A stretch of DNA of 64,000 bases from the NCBI RefSeq assembly GCF_009671205.1, contig NZ_CP045309.1, positions 3,224,001-3,288,000 on the forward strand, read 5' to 3'. Shown here piece after piece: positions 19,837 to 32,659 of this stretch; within the stretch, counting starts at the first letter, position 1, and each line of letters starts with the position of its first letter. The notes under the pieces were generated by a model. The model did no database searches. It was given only the letters and a program-made list of their open reading frames with translations, and was not told the DNA's origin. The position numbers and the translations under genes are program-made. The stretch is from Micromonospora terminaliae (GTDB lineage: Bacteria; Actinomycetota; Actinomycetes; Mycobacteriales; Micromonosporaceae).

Positions 19837-20236
19837 CTTCACGTCGCAGTCACACAACTCGATTCCGACGGCCGCGTCAAGAAGGGGCGGAGCGAGCGTC
19901 GGCCCTGCCCTTCCGTCCGCGCTGCCGTTCCGTGTCCGCGCTGCCGCGAAATCAGCGGCGAAAAACTGTTATGAGGCGTGACGGCGACAGGTCGACAGTC
20001 GAACGGCTCCGTGGGCCGCAGGCGCTGCCGGAGACGTAAAGGCATCGACAGACGCCTTAGCTCTTGAATGCGCAGAAACATTCTGGCAACGTTGACGGCC
20101 CCGCTGTCCGTGCATTCAGGCGCTCGCCCCCGCACACGTCGGGATCCCCGGACCACCACACATCCACACCGCCCGTCGCCGCCCATTGTTAGCGCTAACA
20201 GCGAGTAGCGACTCCCCGACCGGAGGGAACACACCC
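19837..20236. other. Divergent intergenic region between the sigma factor and GH43-CBM13 genes
   Basis: A 400-bp stretch without a supportable gene. It contains one perfect operator at 20187-20200, the GGAGGG ribosome binding site of the GH43 gene and presumably the sigma-factor promoter, which I could not identify with confidence. Confidence 0.5.
20187..20200. promoter_or_regulatory. Perfect LacI-type operator upstream of GH43-CBM13 / GH10
   Basis: TGTTAGCGCTAACA is a perfect 14-bp palindrome and defines the consensus for the island. It lies 36 bases before the GH43-CBM13 start, so it probably controls that gene and the xylanase after it. Confidence 0.7.
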
Positions 20237-23864
<3,628 letters not shown>

Positions 23865-23901
23865 CGGACGGCTTCCCGCAGCGGGCGCAGCGGCCTGCTG
23901 A

Positions 23902-23940
23902 GGTGTCCCGGTGCTCCCACCCAGGGAGCACCGGGACACC
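23902..23940. terminator. Bidirectional terminator between xylanase and multicopper oxidase
   Basis: A perfect 17-bp stem (23902-23918 with 23924-23940) and a 5-base loop lie between the convergent stops at 23864 and 23958. It marks the right end of the arabinoxylan island. Confidence 0.85.
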
Positions 23941-23957
23941 CCCGCGGTGACGGAGGA

Positions 23958-25697
23958 TCACGAGTACATGAGGTGCAGGGTCATCCCGGCGTCGGCGTGC
24001 GCCAGGTTGTGGCAGTGGTTCGCCCACACCCCCGGGTTGTCGGCCCGGAACGCCACCTTCCAGACATCGCCGGGGCGTACGTCGAACGAGTCCAGCCACA
24101 ACGGACTCCCCGTGGCCGGCTGACCGTTGCGGGACAGCACCAGCACGTGATGCCCGTGCAGGTGCCACGGATGCACGTACTGCGCGCGGTTCACGATCGT
24201 GAACGCCACGACGTCCCCTTCGCGGACGACCTGCGGCGGGATGTCCGGGTCGGCCGCGCCGTTGACGGTGTGGGCGTAGCGGGGCAGCAGGCCGCGCAGG
24301 TCGAGTCCGCGGTCGAGGACGAGGGTGAACTCCCGGTCGAACCGGGACCACGGGGCCGGTGCACTCGCGCCGTAGGTGAGCGGGTCCAGCACCGGCCACC
24401 GGTCGGTCGCCGCCGGCACCGGCCCGGTCGACCAGACCGCCCGCCCGTCGACGAGCAGCGCCACCGGCGTGGCGGGTGCCGTGAACACCAGGTCGTAGCG
24501 TCCCCCGGCCGCGATCAGCACGGCCGTCTCGTCGATCGGAGCCGGGCCCCGCAGGTCGCCTCCGTCGATCGCGGCGACCCGGAACGGCGTCCCGGCCAGG
24601 GCGTACCGGTGGGTGGTGCTGTCGGTGTTGGCCAGCCGTAGCCGCACGGGCGTACCGGCCGCGACCGGTTCGGTTCTCGGCGCGGGCAGCGGGAGGCCGG
24701 AGAGGGTGTGCACGGGCACCGTGACGTCGACGCCGGCCACCGGCGCCGGGCGCACCACGAGCATGCCGTAGAGGCCCTTGCGCACGCCGACGTCGGACAC
24801 GGCATGCGTGTGGTACCAGTACGTTCCGGCCTGTTCGGCGCGGAACCGGTAGACGAACTCCTGCCCCGGCCGCACCGCCTCCTGCGTCACGCCGGGCACC
24901 CCGTCCTGGCTGTTCGGCACGTCGTACCCGTGCCAGTGCAGCGTGACCCCCCGTTCGATGTCCCGGTTGCGCAGCGTCACCTCCAGCACGTCGCCGACCG
25001 CGGCGGTCAGCTCCGGCCCGGGAACCTGCCCGTTGAACGCCCACGCCGCGACGTCCCGGCCGCCCACGCGCACCGTGGCGGTCGCGGCCGTCAGGGTGAA
25101 CCGCCGGGTCGGTTCGCCCACGGTCCGCACCTCCCCAGCTTCATGCTCATGGGGTACGCCGGGAGCGGCGCCCGGGGCGGCGGCCAGCCCGGTTCCGGTC
25201 ACCAGCGCCGCGGCCGCCGTGGCGAGGGCGGCCCGGGACACCGTCCCGGACGGGCGCGCGGCGAGGACGCGCCAGGAGATCGCGGTCGCCGCGAGGACCC
25301 CGGCGAGGGCGAGGAGGCCCGTGCCGGCCGACGCCGGGTAGCCGTGCAGGACCGTCACGAGCAGGGCGCCGCCGGCGGCGTACCCCGCGAAGAGGAGCGG
25401 GACCGCGACGGCGCGGATGTCGCGCCGGGCGCGCGCCAGCCGCCACCCGGCGATGACGACCCCCGCGAGCGACAGGGGTGCGGCGATGAGGACCTTCTCC
25501 GCGGCGAACCACCAGCCGGCGCGGGCCAGCGCGGTGATCGTGATCCCGCGGGCGAGCGTGGTGAGCAGCGCGACGGCGGCCAGCCCCAGGGCGAGCGGCC
25601 GGCGCCGGGCGGCCGCCGCGGCCCCGCCGCCCAGCCACCCGGCGGCCGTGAGGACCGCGAGCACGAGGTCGGCCGCGAGCACCGAGCCGGTGGTCAT
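23958..25697 (-). CDS. Membrane-anchored multicopper oxidase
   Basis: A 579-residue protein. Residues 1 to about 175 carry several hydrophobic helices, an unusual N-terminal membrane domain. A cupredoxin oxidase region follows with all four copper-binding motifs: HWHGYD, WYHTHA, HPWHLHGHH and HCHNLAHADAGM. It probably oxidises metal ions or phenolics outside the membrane, with its domain order suited to a small two- or three-domain laccase-like enzyme. The ATG overlaps the preceding small membrane protein gene by four bases. The substrate is unknown. The adjacent two-component system may control it. Confidence 0.88.
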   Translation of the reverse strand: MTTGSVLAADLVLAVLTAAGWLGGGAAAAARRRPLALGLAAVALLTTLARGITITALARAGWWFAAEKVLIAAPLSLAGVVIAGWRLARARRDIRAVAVPLLFAGYAAGGALLVTVLHGYPASAGTGLLALAGVLAATAISWRVLAARPSGTVSRAALATAAAALVTGTGLAAAPGAAPGVPHEHEAGEVRTVGEPTRRFTLTAATATVRVGGRDVAAWAFNGQVPGPELTAAVGDVLEVTLRNRDIERGVTLHWHGYDVPNSQDGVPGVTQEAVRPGQEFVYRFRAEQAGTYWYHTHAVSDVGVRKGLYGMLVVRPAPVAGVDVTVPVHTLSGLPLPAPRTEPVAAGTPVRLRLANTDSTTHRYALAGTPFRVAAIDGGDLRGPAPIDETAVLIAAGGRYDLVFTAPATPVALLVDGRAVWSTGPVPAATDRWPVLDPLTYGASAPAPWSRFDREFTLVLDRGLDLRGLLPRYAHTVNGAADPDIPPQVVREGDVVAFTIVNRAQYVHPWHLHGHHVLVLSRNGQPATGSPLWLDSFDVRPGDVWKVAFRADNPGVWANHCHNLAHADAGMTLHLMYS

Positions 25698-26146
25698 GCC
25701 GGCTCCGCTTCCCGGACGGTCCCGGGGGTGGCGGCGGCCGGCGCCGGGCGGGCCAGTTCCCGGGCCCCCCGCAGCACGCCGACCACGACGTGCACCGCCA
25801 CGATCCCGTTGACCGCGTGCAGTCCGGCAATGGTGAGGCCGAACGGGGTGCTGGCGCCCGCGGCGTCGGTGGCCGCGTTGGCCAGCATGGCCAGGAGCGC
25901 CTGCCCGACGACGAGGGCGAGCGGCAGGGCCGCCATTCCGACGAGCCGGCCCGGCGCCTTCGCGAGCACGGCGAACAGGATGGTGAGCAGGGTGAGGGCG
26001 GGGATGACGGCGGACCCGGTGACGCGGTGCAGGGCGTACGCGCCGTCGCCCCCGGGTTTCGTGAAGGCGCCCACGGCGGCGAAGACGAACTGCATGGCGA
26101 ACGCGACGAGCGACAGGGTGCTGACGATGACGAGGGCCTTGCGCAT
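25694..26146 (-). CDS. Small four-helix membrane protein
   Basis: A 150-residue protein with about four hydrophobic helices and conserved-looking His residues in helices (ALHRVTG, AGLHAVNGIVAVHVVVG), suggesting a heme or metal-binding membrane bundle. It resembles small actinobacterial DUF6220-type proteins, from memory only. It starts 9 bases after the stop of the AhpD-like gene and overlaps the multicopper oxidase by four bases, so the three form one operon. Confidence 0.75.
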   Translation of the reverse strand: MRKALVIVSTLSLVAFAMQFVFAAVGAFTKPGGDGAYALHRVTGSAVIPALTLLTILFAVLAKAPGRLVGMAALPLALVVGQALLAMLANAATDAAGASTPFGLTIAGLHAVNGIVAVHVVVGVLRGARELARPAPAAATPGTVREAEPA

Positions 26147-26155
26147 GGTCGTCTC

Positions 26156-27145
26156 CTAGCGATGGGACGGGGTGAGAGCCTGGGCGACGTGGTCGGTGGC
26201 CGCGATCGCGCCGTAGGCGACCAGCCGCACGAGGTCGGCGTCGGCCGGGTGGGAGAGCCGCCAGAGGGCGACGTCGCCCGGGCGGATGGCGCCGGGTGCG
26301 AACGCCGCCAGCAACGCGATCCGCGTACCGACACGGTCGGTGCCGGGCAGGTCCCGGATCAGTTCGGCGGCCCAGTCGGCGGGCCGGTCCGGGTGCCGCC
26401 CGTCCTCCCAGCGCACGGTGGCCGCGACGGTCCTGCGACCCAGGTCGCCCAGGAGGTCGCCGCCGCGCAGCGCGGCGTCCCGCAACGACGCGTAGGCGGG
26501 GCCGACCGGGCTGTCGGCCGCCCAGGCCGGCGGCGCGATCGTGCCGGTGCCGAGCAGCGGCAGGCTTCGGCCCGGCTCCTTCCGTTCCCGGGCGGCACGG
26601 GCGTAGAGGCGGCCCCCGACCGACCGCACCACGGGCGAGCGCTGCAGGCCACCGGGCAGCAGGTCCGGGTCGAGCAGCGCCGAGACGACGCGGTTGATGA
26701 AGTGGAAGGCCAGCAGGGTGCCGGTGACCTCCGGTCCGTACGGGCTGTCCCAGTCGGCGGCCACGGGGCTGCGGCTGGCCTCGGCCCAGGCGGCGAGTTC
26801 GGCGTGCCCCGGATCGGCCGGCGTGCCGCCCCGGGCGACGGTCTCGGCCAGCTCGTGCTCACCGAGGGCGTGCAGCAGCATCACGTGGGCGTCGACGCAG
26901 AACCGGCAGCGGTTGGCCCGGGACACCGCCGACGCGACCAGCTCGCGGTCGACGCGGGACGCGTCCCCGGCGAGCAGCGCCTCGCGCATCAGCGCCCAGG
27001 TCGCGGCCAGCAGCTCGGGCACGGCCGAGAGCGCCTGGAAGGTGGGCACCGGTCCGAGGAACTCGGCCCGCGCCTGCCGGTAGACCTCCGCGGTGAGACC
27101 GGTCGCCGCCCGGGCGGGAGCGGGGGTGAAGAAGCGGTATGTCAT
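26156..27145 (-). CDS. AhpD-like / carboxymuconolactone decarboxylase-family protein
   Basis: A 329-residue soluble protein. The N-terminal half has the AhpD-type motif around RCRFCVDAH, a CxxC-like pair with a following His that is used for peroxide or disulfide chemistry in the family. It is longer than the typical 150-190-residue AhpD, with a C-terminal half I do not recognise. The start at 27145 has no strong ribosome binding site. First gene of the multicopper oxidase operon, divergent from a histidine kinase gene 144 bases away. Confidence 0.75.
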   Translation of the reverse strand: MTYRFFTPAPARAATGLTAEVYRQARAEFLGPVPTFQALSAVPELLAATWALMREALLAGDASRVDRELVASAVSRANRCRFCVDAHVMLLHALGEHELAETVARGGTPADPGHAELAAWAEASRSPVAADWDSPYGPEVTGTLLAFHFINRVVSALLDPDLLPGGLQRSPVVRSVGGRLYARAARERKEPGRSLPLLGTGTIAPPAWAADSPVGPAYASLRDAALRGGDLLGDLGRRTVAATVRWEDGRHPDRPADWAAELIRDLPGTDRVGTRIALLAAFAPGAIRPGDVALWRLSHPADADLVRLVAYGAIAATDHVAQALTPSHR

Positions 27146-27213
27146 GGGCTCGATGCTCGTCGCGGCGGGCCGGGAAAGCGTCGTGCCACCGCAGGCACCT
27201 GCCCGGTCGGCGA

Positions 27214-27283
27214 TACCGCGTCCGCAGTACGCCCCGGCTACCGCGGACGGGGGATGCTCGCCCAGCGGCGGCCGTTCTACAGT
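27214..27283 (+). promoter_or_regulatory. Histidine kinase promoter with inverted repeat
   Basis: An inverted repeat TACCGCG-TC-CGCAGTA (27214-27229) lies exactly 76 bases upstream of the kinase ATG (27290). A -10-like TACAGT (27278-27283) ends 7 bases before the ATG, so the mRNA may be nearly leaderless. A further half site TACCGCG starts at 27239. The paralogous kinase at 55178 has the same elements at the same distances. Confidence 0.55.
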
Positions 27284-27289
27284 CCGGTC

Positions 27290-28420
27290 ATGCGCCGCGA
27301 TCTGCCGTACGCCCTCGGCGGCCTCGCCCTCGGCGGCCTCCTGCTCGCCAACGCCGCGATCGCCCCGGACGCCGCGCCGGTGCGACCCGTCGACGTCGCC
27401 CTGGTCCTGGCCATGGCGGCGGCCCTCGCGGTGTGCCGCCGGTACCCGGTGGTGGCGCTGGCCGTGGTGACCGCCACCATGCTGGCCCTCCACGTGCGGG
27501 TGCACGCCGGGGTGTCCGCCGCGTTCGCCGTCCTCGCCACGGTCTACGTGGCCGCGTGGCGGGGGCACCGGGCGGTGTCCGCCCTGGCGAGCCTCGTCTT
27601 CCTCGGCGGCTTCCTGGCCCGCGACATCTCGGTGGCGCCCGCCGGCCGGCCCGGCCAGCAGATCGTCGAGCGGACCGCCCTGCTGCTGGGCTGGTTCTTC
27701 GCGGCCAACGTGGCCGGGCTCGTGGCGCGGCAGCGCCGGGCCTACCTGGAACAGGTCGAGCAGCGGGCGATCGAGGCCGAACGCACCCGCGAGGAGATGG
27801 CGTTGCGGCGCGCCGGGGAGGAGCGTCTGCGCATCGCCCGGGACCTGCACGACTCGCTGACGCACAGCATCTCCGTCATCAAGGTGCAGGCCGGGATCGC
27901 TGTGCACCTGGCGCGCAAGCAGGGTGAGGAACCGTCGGACGTGCTGCTGGCGATCCAGGAGGCGAGCGGCGCCGCCATGCGGGAGCTGCGGGCGACACTG
28001 GCCGTCCTGCGGGCACCCTCCGACTCCGACGGCGTCGGCCTGGCCCGGCTGGGCGAGCTGGCTGAGCGGACCCGGGCGGCCGGCGTGCCGGTGGACGTGA
28101 CCGTCACCGGTCAGCCCCGGGACCTGCCCGAGGAGGTCGACCAGGCCGGGTACCGCGTTGTGCAGGAGGCCCTCACCAACGTGGCCCGGCACGCCGGTCC
28201 CGCCACCGCGCGGATCCATGTCGCCTACGACCCGGCGCAGCTGACCGTCTCGGTGACCGACGACGGTCGGGCGTCGACGGTCCGGCCGGTGACACCGGGC
28301 GTGGGCCTGCGCGGCATGCGGGAACGGGTCACCGGGCTGGGCGGCGCCCTGCACGCCGCCGCCCGCGACGGCGGCGGGTTCGCGGTACGGGCCACGTTCC
28401 CGCTGGACGGCACGGCATGA
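27290..28420 (+). CDS. NarL-type sensor histidine kinase
   Basis: A 376-residue kinase. The N-terminal half has about five membrane helices and no obvious external sensing domain. A dimerisation helix carries the phospho-acceptor His187 in ARDLHDSLTHSISVIKVQ (HisKA_3). The C-terminal ATPase domain shows NVARHAG, DDG and GVGLRGMRERV. It phosphorylates the response regulator encoded next, with which it overlaps by four bases. Position between the multicopper oxidase operon and its own regulator suggests a link to redox or cell-envelope stress, an inference. Confidence 0.92.
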   Translation: MRRDLPYALGGLALGGLLLANAAIAPDAAPVRPVDVALVLAMAAALAVCRRYPVVALAVVTATMLALHVRVHAGVSAAFAVLATVYVAAWRGHRAVSALASLVFLGGFLARDISVAPAGRPGQQIVERTALLLGWFFAANVAGLVARQRRAYLEQVEQRAIEAERTREEMALRRAGEERLRIARDLHDSLTHSISVIKVQAGIAVHLARKQGEEPSDVLLAIQEASGAAMRELRATLAVLRAPSDSDGVGLARLGELAERTRAAGVPVDVTVTGQPRDLPEEVDQAGYRVVQEALTNVARHAGPATARIHVAYDPAQLTVSVTDDGRASTVRPVTPGVGLRGMRERVTGLGGALHAAARDGGGFAVRATFPLDGTA

Positions 28421-29121
28421 CCGAGCGCCTGCGCGAGGCCCCTTCAGCTCGGAGCGGCGTGACCCGGGTGGTCATCGTGGACGACCAGGCGCTCATGCGG
28501 GCCGGGTTCCGGGCCCTGCTCGACGCCGAGGACGACCTGGCGGTCGTCGGCGAGGCCACCGACGGCGCCTCCGCCGTCGAGCTGGCGCGACGCCTGCGGC
28601 CGGACGTCGTGCTCATGGACGTGCAGATGCCGGGACTCGACGGCATCGAAGCCACCCGGCGGATCGCCGCCGACCCCGACCTCGCCGCGGTCCGCGTCCT
28701 CATCCTCACCAACTACGGGCTCGACTCCTACGTCTTCGCCGCGCTCCGCGCCGGCGCCAGCGGGTTCCTCCTCAAGGACGCCGATCCCGCCGACCTGCTG
28801 CGGGCCGTCGCCGTGGTGGCGCGCGGCGACGCGCTGCTCGCCCCGGTGGTCACGCGCACCCTCATCAGCGAGTTCGTCGCCGGGCCGCCGGCGGCCGACC
28901 CGGCGGCCGGGCGCGACGTGCTGACCGCACGCGAACAGGAGATGGTCGAGCTCGTCGCCCGGGGGCTGAGCAACGACGAGATCGCCGAACGCCTGGTGAT
29001 CAGCCCGTTGACCGCGAAGACCCACGTCAACCGGGCCATGATGAAGCTGCACTGCCGCGACCGCGCCCAACTGGTCGTGTGGGCGTACGAGTCGGGGCTC
29101 GTCACACCGCGTCGCCGCTGA
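28417..29121 (+). CDS. NarL/LuxR-family response regulator
   Basis: A 234-residue regulator. The receiver domain (about 16-135) has the acidic pair in VDDQ and phospho-acceptor Asp68 (VVLMDVQMPG). The C-terminal LuxR helix-turn-helix (about 165-230) reads LTAREQEMVELVARGLSNDEIAERLVIS. An N-terminal extension of about 15 residues precedes the receiver. Partner of the kinase upstream (ATGA overlap). Closely similar in sequence to the regulator at 56290. Confidence 0.93.
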   Translation: MTERLREAPSARSGVTRVVIVDDQALMRAGFRALLDAEDDLAVVGEATDGASAVELARRLRPDVVLMDVQMPGLDGIEATRRIAADPDLAAVRVLILTNYGLDSYVFAALRAGASGFLLKDADPADLLRAVAVVARGDALLAPVVTRTLISEFVAGPPAADPAAGRDVLTAREQEMVELVARGLSNDEIAERLVISPLTAKTHVNRAMMKLHCRDRAQLVVWAYESGLVTPRRR

Positions 29122-29135
29122 CCGCCGGGCGTTCG

Positions 29136-32042
29136 TCAGCCCAGTCGGGCGAGCCGGGCGCGTACCGCGTCGGCGTCGGGATGGTCCAGCCGTTCCAGGA
29201 TGGTCAGCGCTCCCCGCCACGCCGCGCGGGCGCCCTCCCGGTCACCGGCGGCACGCCGGGCGCTGCCGAGATGGGTCAGGACGATGCTCTCGTCGTACCT
29301 GATGCTCAGCTCCCGGGTCAGGGCGAGCGCGCTGCGGTAGCACCCGGTCGCCTGCTCGTGGTCGCCCAGGTCGAGGTGGACCTGGCCGAGGCTGTCCCAG
29401 GCCTGCGCGGCCCGGCGCCGGTCACCGGTGCGCTGGTGCAGCACGAGGGACCGCCGGCAGTAGCCGAGCGCCTGCCGGTGCTCCCCGAGGTGGGTGAGGT
29501 ACCAGCCGATCGCGTTCAGTCCGTCGGCCTGCCCGGCCACGTGGCCGAGGGCCCGGTAGAGGGCGAGCGCCTCACGTGCCTGCGGGAGCGCCTCGGTGTA
29601 GCGGCCCTGCCGGTCGAGCACCCAGGCGAGGTTGAGCCGGGTGTGCGCCTGGCTGGTGCGGTCGCCGGTCTCCTCGAACAGCCGAAGGGCGCACTCGAAG
29701 TGCCGGTGGGCGTCCTCGTTGTCGCCCAGCTTCGCCCGGGCCCGGGCCAGCCCCCAGTGCGCGTGGGCCCGGCCGCGACGGTCGCCGAGGCGCCGGGCCG
29801 CCGTCATGGCGACCTCCTGCACCGCGGCCAGGTCGTGCCAGTACGCGTGGACGTCGAGGAAGTCCAGCAGGGTCCAGGCCAGCTGCCAGGCACGGCGGTC
29901 CGCGCCGATGTGGGCCGCCTGCGCGACGGCGGCCAGGAGCACCGGCTTCTCCGCCCGGAACCAGGCGAGCGCCTCCGCGTAGCCGGTGAGGACCGTCGGC
30001 ACCGTGCCGGGCTCGGGCACCGAGTCGGTGATCGGATCCCGGTGCGGGTCCAGCAGGCGGGCGGCGTTGTCGGCGGTGTGCAGGTAGTGGTCGAGCACGC
30101 GGTGCCGGGCCTGCCGCCGGTCGGCGGCGTCGTCGTGGGTGTGGGCCAGCTCCGCGGCGTACCGGTCGAGCAGGTCGTGGGAGGCGTAGCGGCCGGGGGC
30201 CGGCTCGCCCAGCAGGTGCGCGCCGGTCAGCTCCGCCAGGAGCGGCTTGACGCACGGTGCCGACCGGCCGGCGAGACTGGCCGCGGCCGGCGCGGCGACG
30301 TCCGGGCCGGGATGCAGGCTCAGCAGGCGGAGCATCCGGGCGGCCTCGCCGGTCAGGGTCCGGTAGGACCAGGAGAAGACGGCGCGCAGGTCGGTGGCGA
30401 GGTCCCCGCCGTCGAACGGATCCAGCGCCGCGTGCGGTTCGTCCGCGGCCCGCCGCAGCTCGGCCGTCAGCGTGGCGAGCGGAAAACCGGGCCGGGTGGC
30501 GGCGCGCGCGGCGACGACGGCCAGGGCGAGCGGCAACCGCGCGCACCGGGCGATCAGGTCGTCGACCGCGCCCGGGTCGGCGGCCAGCCGGTCCGCGCCG
30601 AGACGCCCCGCCAGCAGTTCCCGGGACTCCGGCGTGGACAGCAGGCCCAGGGTCAGCGGGTGCGCGCCCTCGCTCACCACCAACGGGGTGAGCTCGTTGC
30701 GGCTGGTGATCAGGACGAGGCAGCCGGGCGCCGCGGGCAGCAGCGGCCGGACCTGCGCGGCGTCGCGGGCGTTGTCGAGGACGACGAGCACCCGCCGGCC
30801 CGCCAGCAGGCTGCGGTACAGCCCGGCCTGTGCGGCCGGCTCGACGGGAATCCGCTGCGCCGGCACCCCGAACGCGTCGAGGAAGCCACGGATCGCGGTG
30901 GCCGGATCCACCGGGCCGCCGTGACCGGCGAAGCCACGCAGGTCGACGTGGAGCTGCCCGTCGGGGAACTCGCCGGCGCTCCGGTGTGCCCAGTGCACGG
31001 CGAGGGCGGTCTTGCCGGCACCGGCGGTGCCGGACACCACCACGATGGGCAGGGTGCCGGGCTGGTCGGCGTGCGCGGCCCGCGCGGAGCGCAGCAGGGC
31101 GTCGAGCCGGGCCAGCTCCGGGCGGCGGCCGACGAATCCCCGCACCGCCACGGGCAACTGGGCCGGAACGGGGCCGGACGGCGGCCGGCCGCAACGCGCG
31201 GCGGCCACCCGGTGCGGCTCGCCCGGCGCGGGCGGCGCCAGGTCGGCGTCCTGCCGCAGGATGGCGGCGTGCAGCTCGCGCAGCGCCGGACCGGGGTCGA
31301 CACCGAGGTCCGTGGCCAGGGCCTCGCGCAGCCGCTGGTAGGCCGCCAGCGCGTCGACCTGCCGGCCGGCCCGGTACAGCGCGAGCATCAGCCGGTGGTG
31401 GATCTGCTCGCGGTACGGATGTTCGGCGGCCAGCTGCGCCAGTTCCGGCACGAGCGAGCCGTGTTCGCCCAGCGCCAGCCGCGCGTCGAGCAGCGCCTCC
31501 CGCGCCGACAACTCGAGTCCGGCCAACCGCTCGGCCTGCTCGTCGAGCCAGCGCAGCCCGGCCAGGTCCGCGAGCGGCCGTCCCCGCCAGAGGGCCAGCG
31601 CGGCGCGCAGCGGTACGGCGCGCTCGGCCGGCTCCGCGGGTTGCCTGCTCTCGCCGATCAGCCGCCGCGCCAGGTGCAGGTCGGTGGCCTCCCGCGGCAG
31701 GTCGAGGGCGTAGCCGTGCGGACGTACCGTGATGGCCGCCCGGCCGAGCACCCCGCGCAGGTACGAGATGTGCCGTTGCAGAGAGTTCCTCGCGGTGGCC
31801 GGCGGCGTGCCGTCCCAGACGATGTCGATGAGCAGGTCGGGGTGCACGGCGTCACCGGCGTGCAGGGCGAGCGCCGCGAGCAGGGCCTTGCGCCGTAGGC
31901 CGGGCACCGGCCGGGACCGATCCCCCTCGGCGACGTCGACCGGCCCGAGAAGTCGGACCCGAATGGCCGCCACCTCCACTTCTGCGCGGTCGAGCAATCG
32001 AATGCTAGCGATCGCCACCGGGTCAGCGCGCGTCAGGTTCAC
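29136..32042 (-). CDS. AfsR-like SARP regulator with BTAD, NB-ARC and TPR domains
   Basis: A 968-residue regulator. A winged-helix DNA-binding domain (about 27-115; IRVRLLGPVDV..., PGLRRKALLAALALH) is followed by a bacterial transcriptional activation domain (about 115-265), an NB-ARC ATPase (Walker A GTAGAGKTALAVHW near residue 337) and C-terminal tetratricopeptide repeats (about 740-960). Such proteins activate secondary metabolite or developmental genes; no biosynthetic cluster is visible here. The start is uncertain: GTG 32042 lacks a ribosome binding site, while the domain really begins about 26 codons later at an ATT preceded by GTGGAGG. It converges on the response regulator gene with 14 bases between stops. 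Confidence 0.9.
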   Translation of the reverse strand: MNLTRADPVAIASIRLLDRAEVEVAAIRVRLLGPVDVAEGDRSRPVPGLRRKALLAALALHAGDAVHPDLLIDIVWDGTPPATARNSLQRHISYLRGVLGRAAITVRPHGYALDLPREATDLHLARRLIGESRQPAEPAERAVPLRAALALWRGRPLADLAGLRWLDEQAERLAGLELSAREALLDARLALGEHGSLVPELAQLAAEHPYREQIHHRLMLALYRAGRQVDALAAYQRLREALATDLGVDPGPALRELHAAILRQDADLAPPAPGEPHRVAAARCGRPPSGPVPAQLPVAVRGFVGRRPELARLDALLRSARAAHADQPGTLPIVVVSGTAGAGKTALAVHWAHRSAGEFPDGQLHVDLRGFAGHGGPVDPATAIRGFLDAFGVPAQRIPVEPAAQAGLYRSLLAGRRVLVVLDNARDAAQVRPLLPAAPGCLVLITSRNELTPLVVSEGAHPLTLGLLSTPESRELLAGRLGADRLAADPGAVDDLIARCARLPLALAVVAARAATRPGFPLATLTAELRRAADEPHAALDPFDGGDLATDLRAVFSWSYRTLTGEAARMLRLLSLHPGPDVAAPAAASLAGRSAPCVKPLLAELTGAHLLGEPAPGRYASHDLLDRYAAELAHTHDDAADRRQARHRVLDHYLHTADNAARLLDPHRDPITDSVPEPGTVPTVLTGYAEALAWFRAEKPVLLAAVAQAAHIGADRRAWQLAWTLLDFLDVHAYWHDLAAVQEVAMTAARRLGDRRGRAHAHWGLARARAKLGDNEDAHRHFECALRLFEETGDRTSQAHTRLNLAWVLDRQGRYTEALPQAREALALYRALGHVAGQADGLNAIGWYLTHLGEHRQALGYCRRSLVLHQRTGDRRRAAQAWDSLGQVHLDLGDHEQATGCYRSALALTRELSIRYDESIVLTHLGSARRAAGDREGARAAWRGALTILERLDHPDADAVRARLARLG

Positions 32043-32133
32043 GTCAGCGCCGGATGCGACCGTGCGACGGCGCGGTCCGGGGGGTCAGGTCTCCGCGCGC
32101 AGCAGAAGCCCGATCAGAGGAAGTGAGGGACCC

Positions 32134-32586
32134 ATGATGCTCAGGCACGCCATCCGCAGGATGTTGACCGGCCTCACCGCGGCCACGGTGGTCGCCGCCG
32201 GAACGGTCGCCGCGAGTGCGACGCCGGCGCTCGCCGTGACCGCGAAGCTGGAGATCCTCCTGCAGTGCCAGACCAACGACGGCCGCTACTGGGACTACAC
32301 GGTCCGGGTGAGCGGGGTGACCTCGCGCACCTACTACGACAAGTACTCCGTCGAGGTCCGGATCTGGGGCGACGACGAGTGGAGCGACGACCTGCTCAGC
32401 GGGCCGCACCGGACGTACTACGAGCCCGAGGCGGGGGGCTACTACTCCTTCGCCATCTGCATGAACAGCTCGACGTTGAACGAGGACATCGGTCAGGACG
32501 ACATCTACGCCGGCGTACGCGTCTACAACGTCAAGGGCGTGAACACCGAGACGGCGGAGTCGAACCGCTGGTACGGCTACTTCTGA
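32134..32586 (+). CDS. Small secreted protein of unknown function
   Basis: A 150-residue protein with a signal peptide (MMLRHAIRRMLTGLTAATVVAAG..., cleavage near TPALA). The mature part is about 115 residues, acidic, rich in Tyr, Trp and Asp, with two Cys (LLQCQTND and AICMNSS) that could form a disulfide; a beta-rich fold is likely. GTGAGGGA precedes tandem ATG codons at 32134 and 32137. I do not recognise a family. It is divergent from the SARP gene. Confidence 0.75.
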   Translation: MMLRHAIRRMLTGLTAATVVAAGTVAASATPALAVTAKLEILLQCQTNDGRYWDYTVRVSGVTSRTYYDKYSVEVRIWGDDEWSDDLLSGPHRTYYEPEAGGYYSFAICMNSSTLNEDIGQDDIYAGVRVYNVKGVNTETAESNRWYGYF

Positions 32587-32597
32587 CCAGCGGGATC

Positions 32598-32633
32598 CTC
32601 GCCGTCGGGGGCCACCCGGCCCCCGACGGCGAG
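32598..32633. terminator. Bidirectional terminator after the secreted protein gene
   Basis: A perfect 15-bp stem (32598-32612 with 32619-32633) and a 6-base loop lie between convergent stops at 32586 and 32660. Confidence 0.8.
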
Positions 32634-32659
32634 CTCCGTCACCCGCTACGCACGCGTGC

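Noticed and set aside
20084..20115. GGCAAC ... CGTG as an ECF-type promoter recognised by the sigma-AbfB protein
   Set aside because: The spacer is longer than usual and no second copy was found upstream of other island genes, so it cannot be distinguished from chance.
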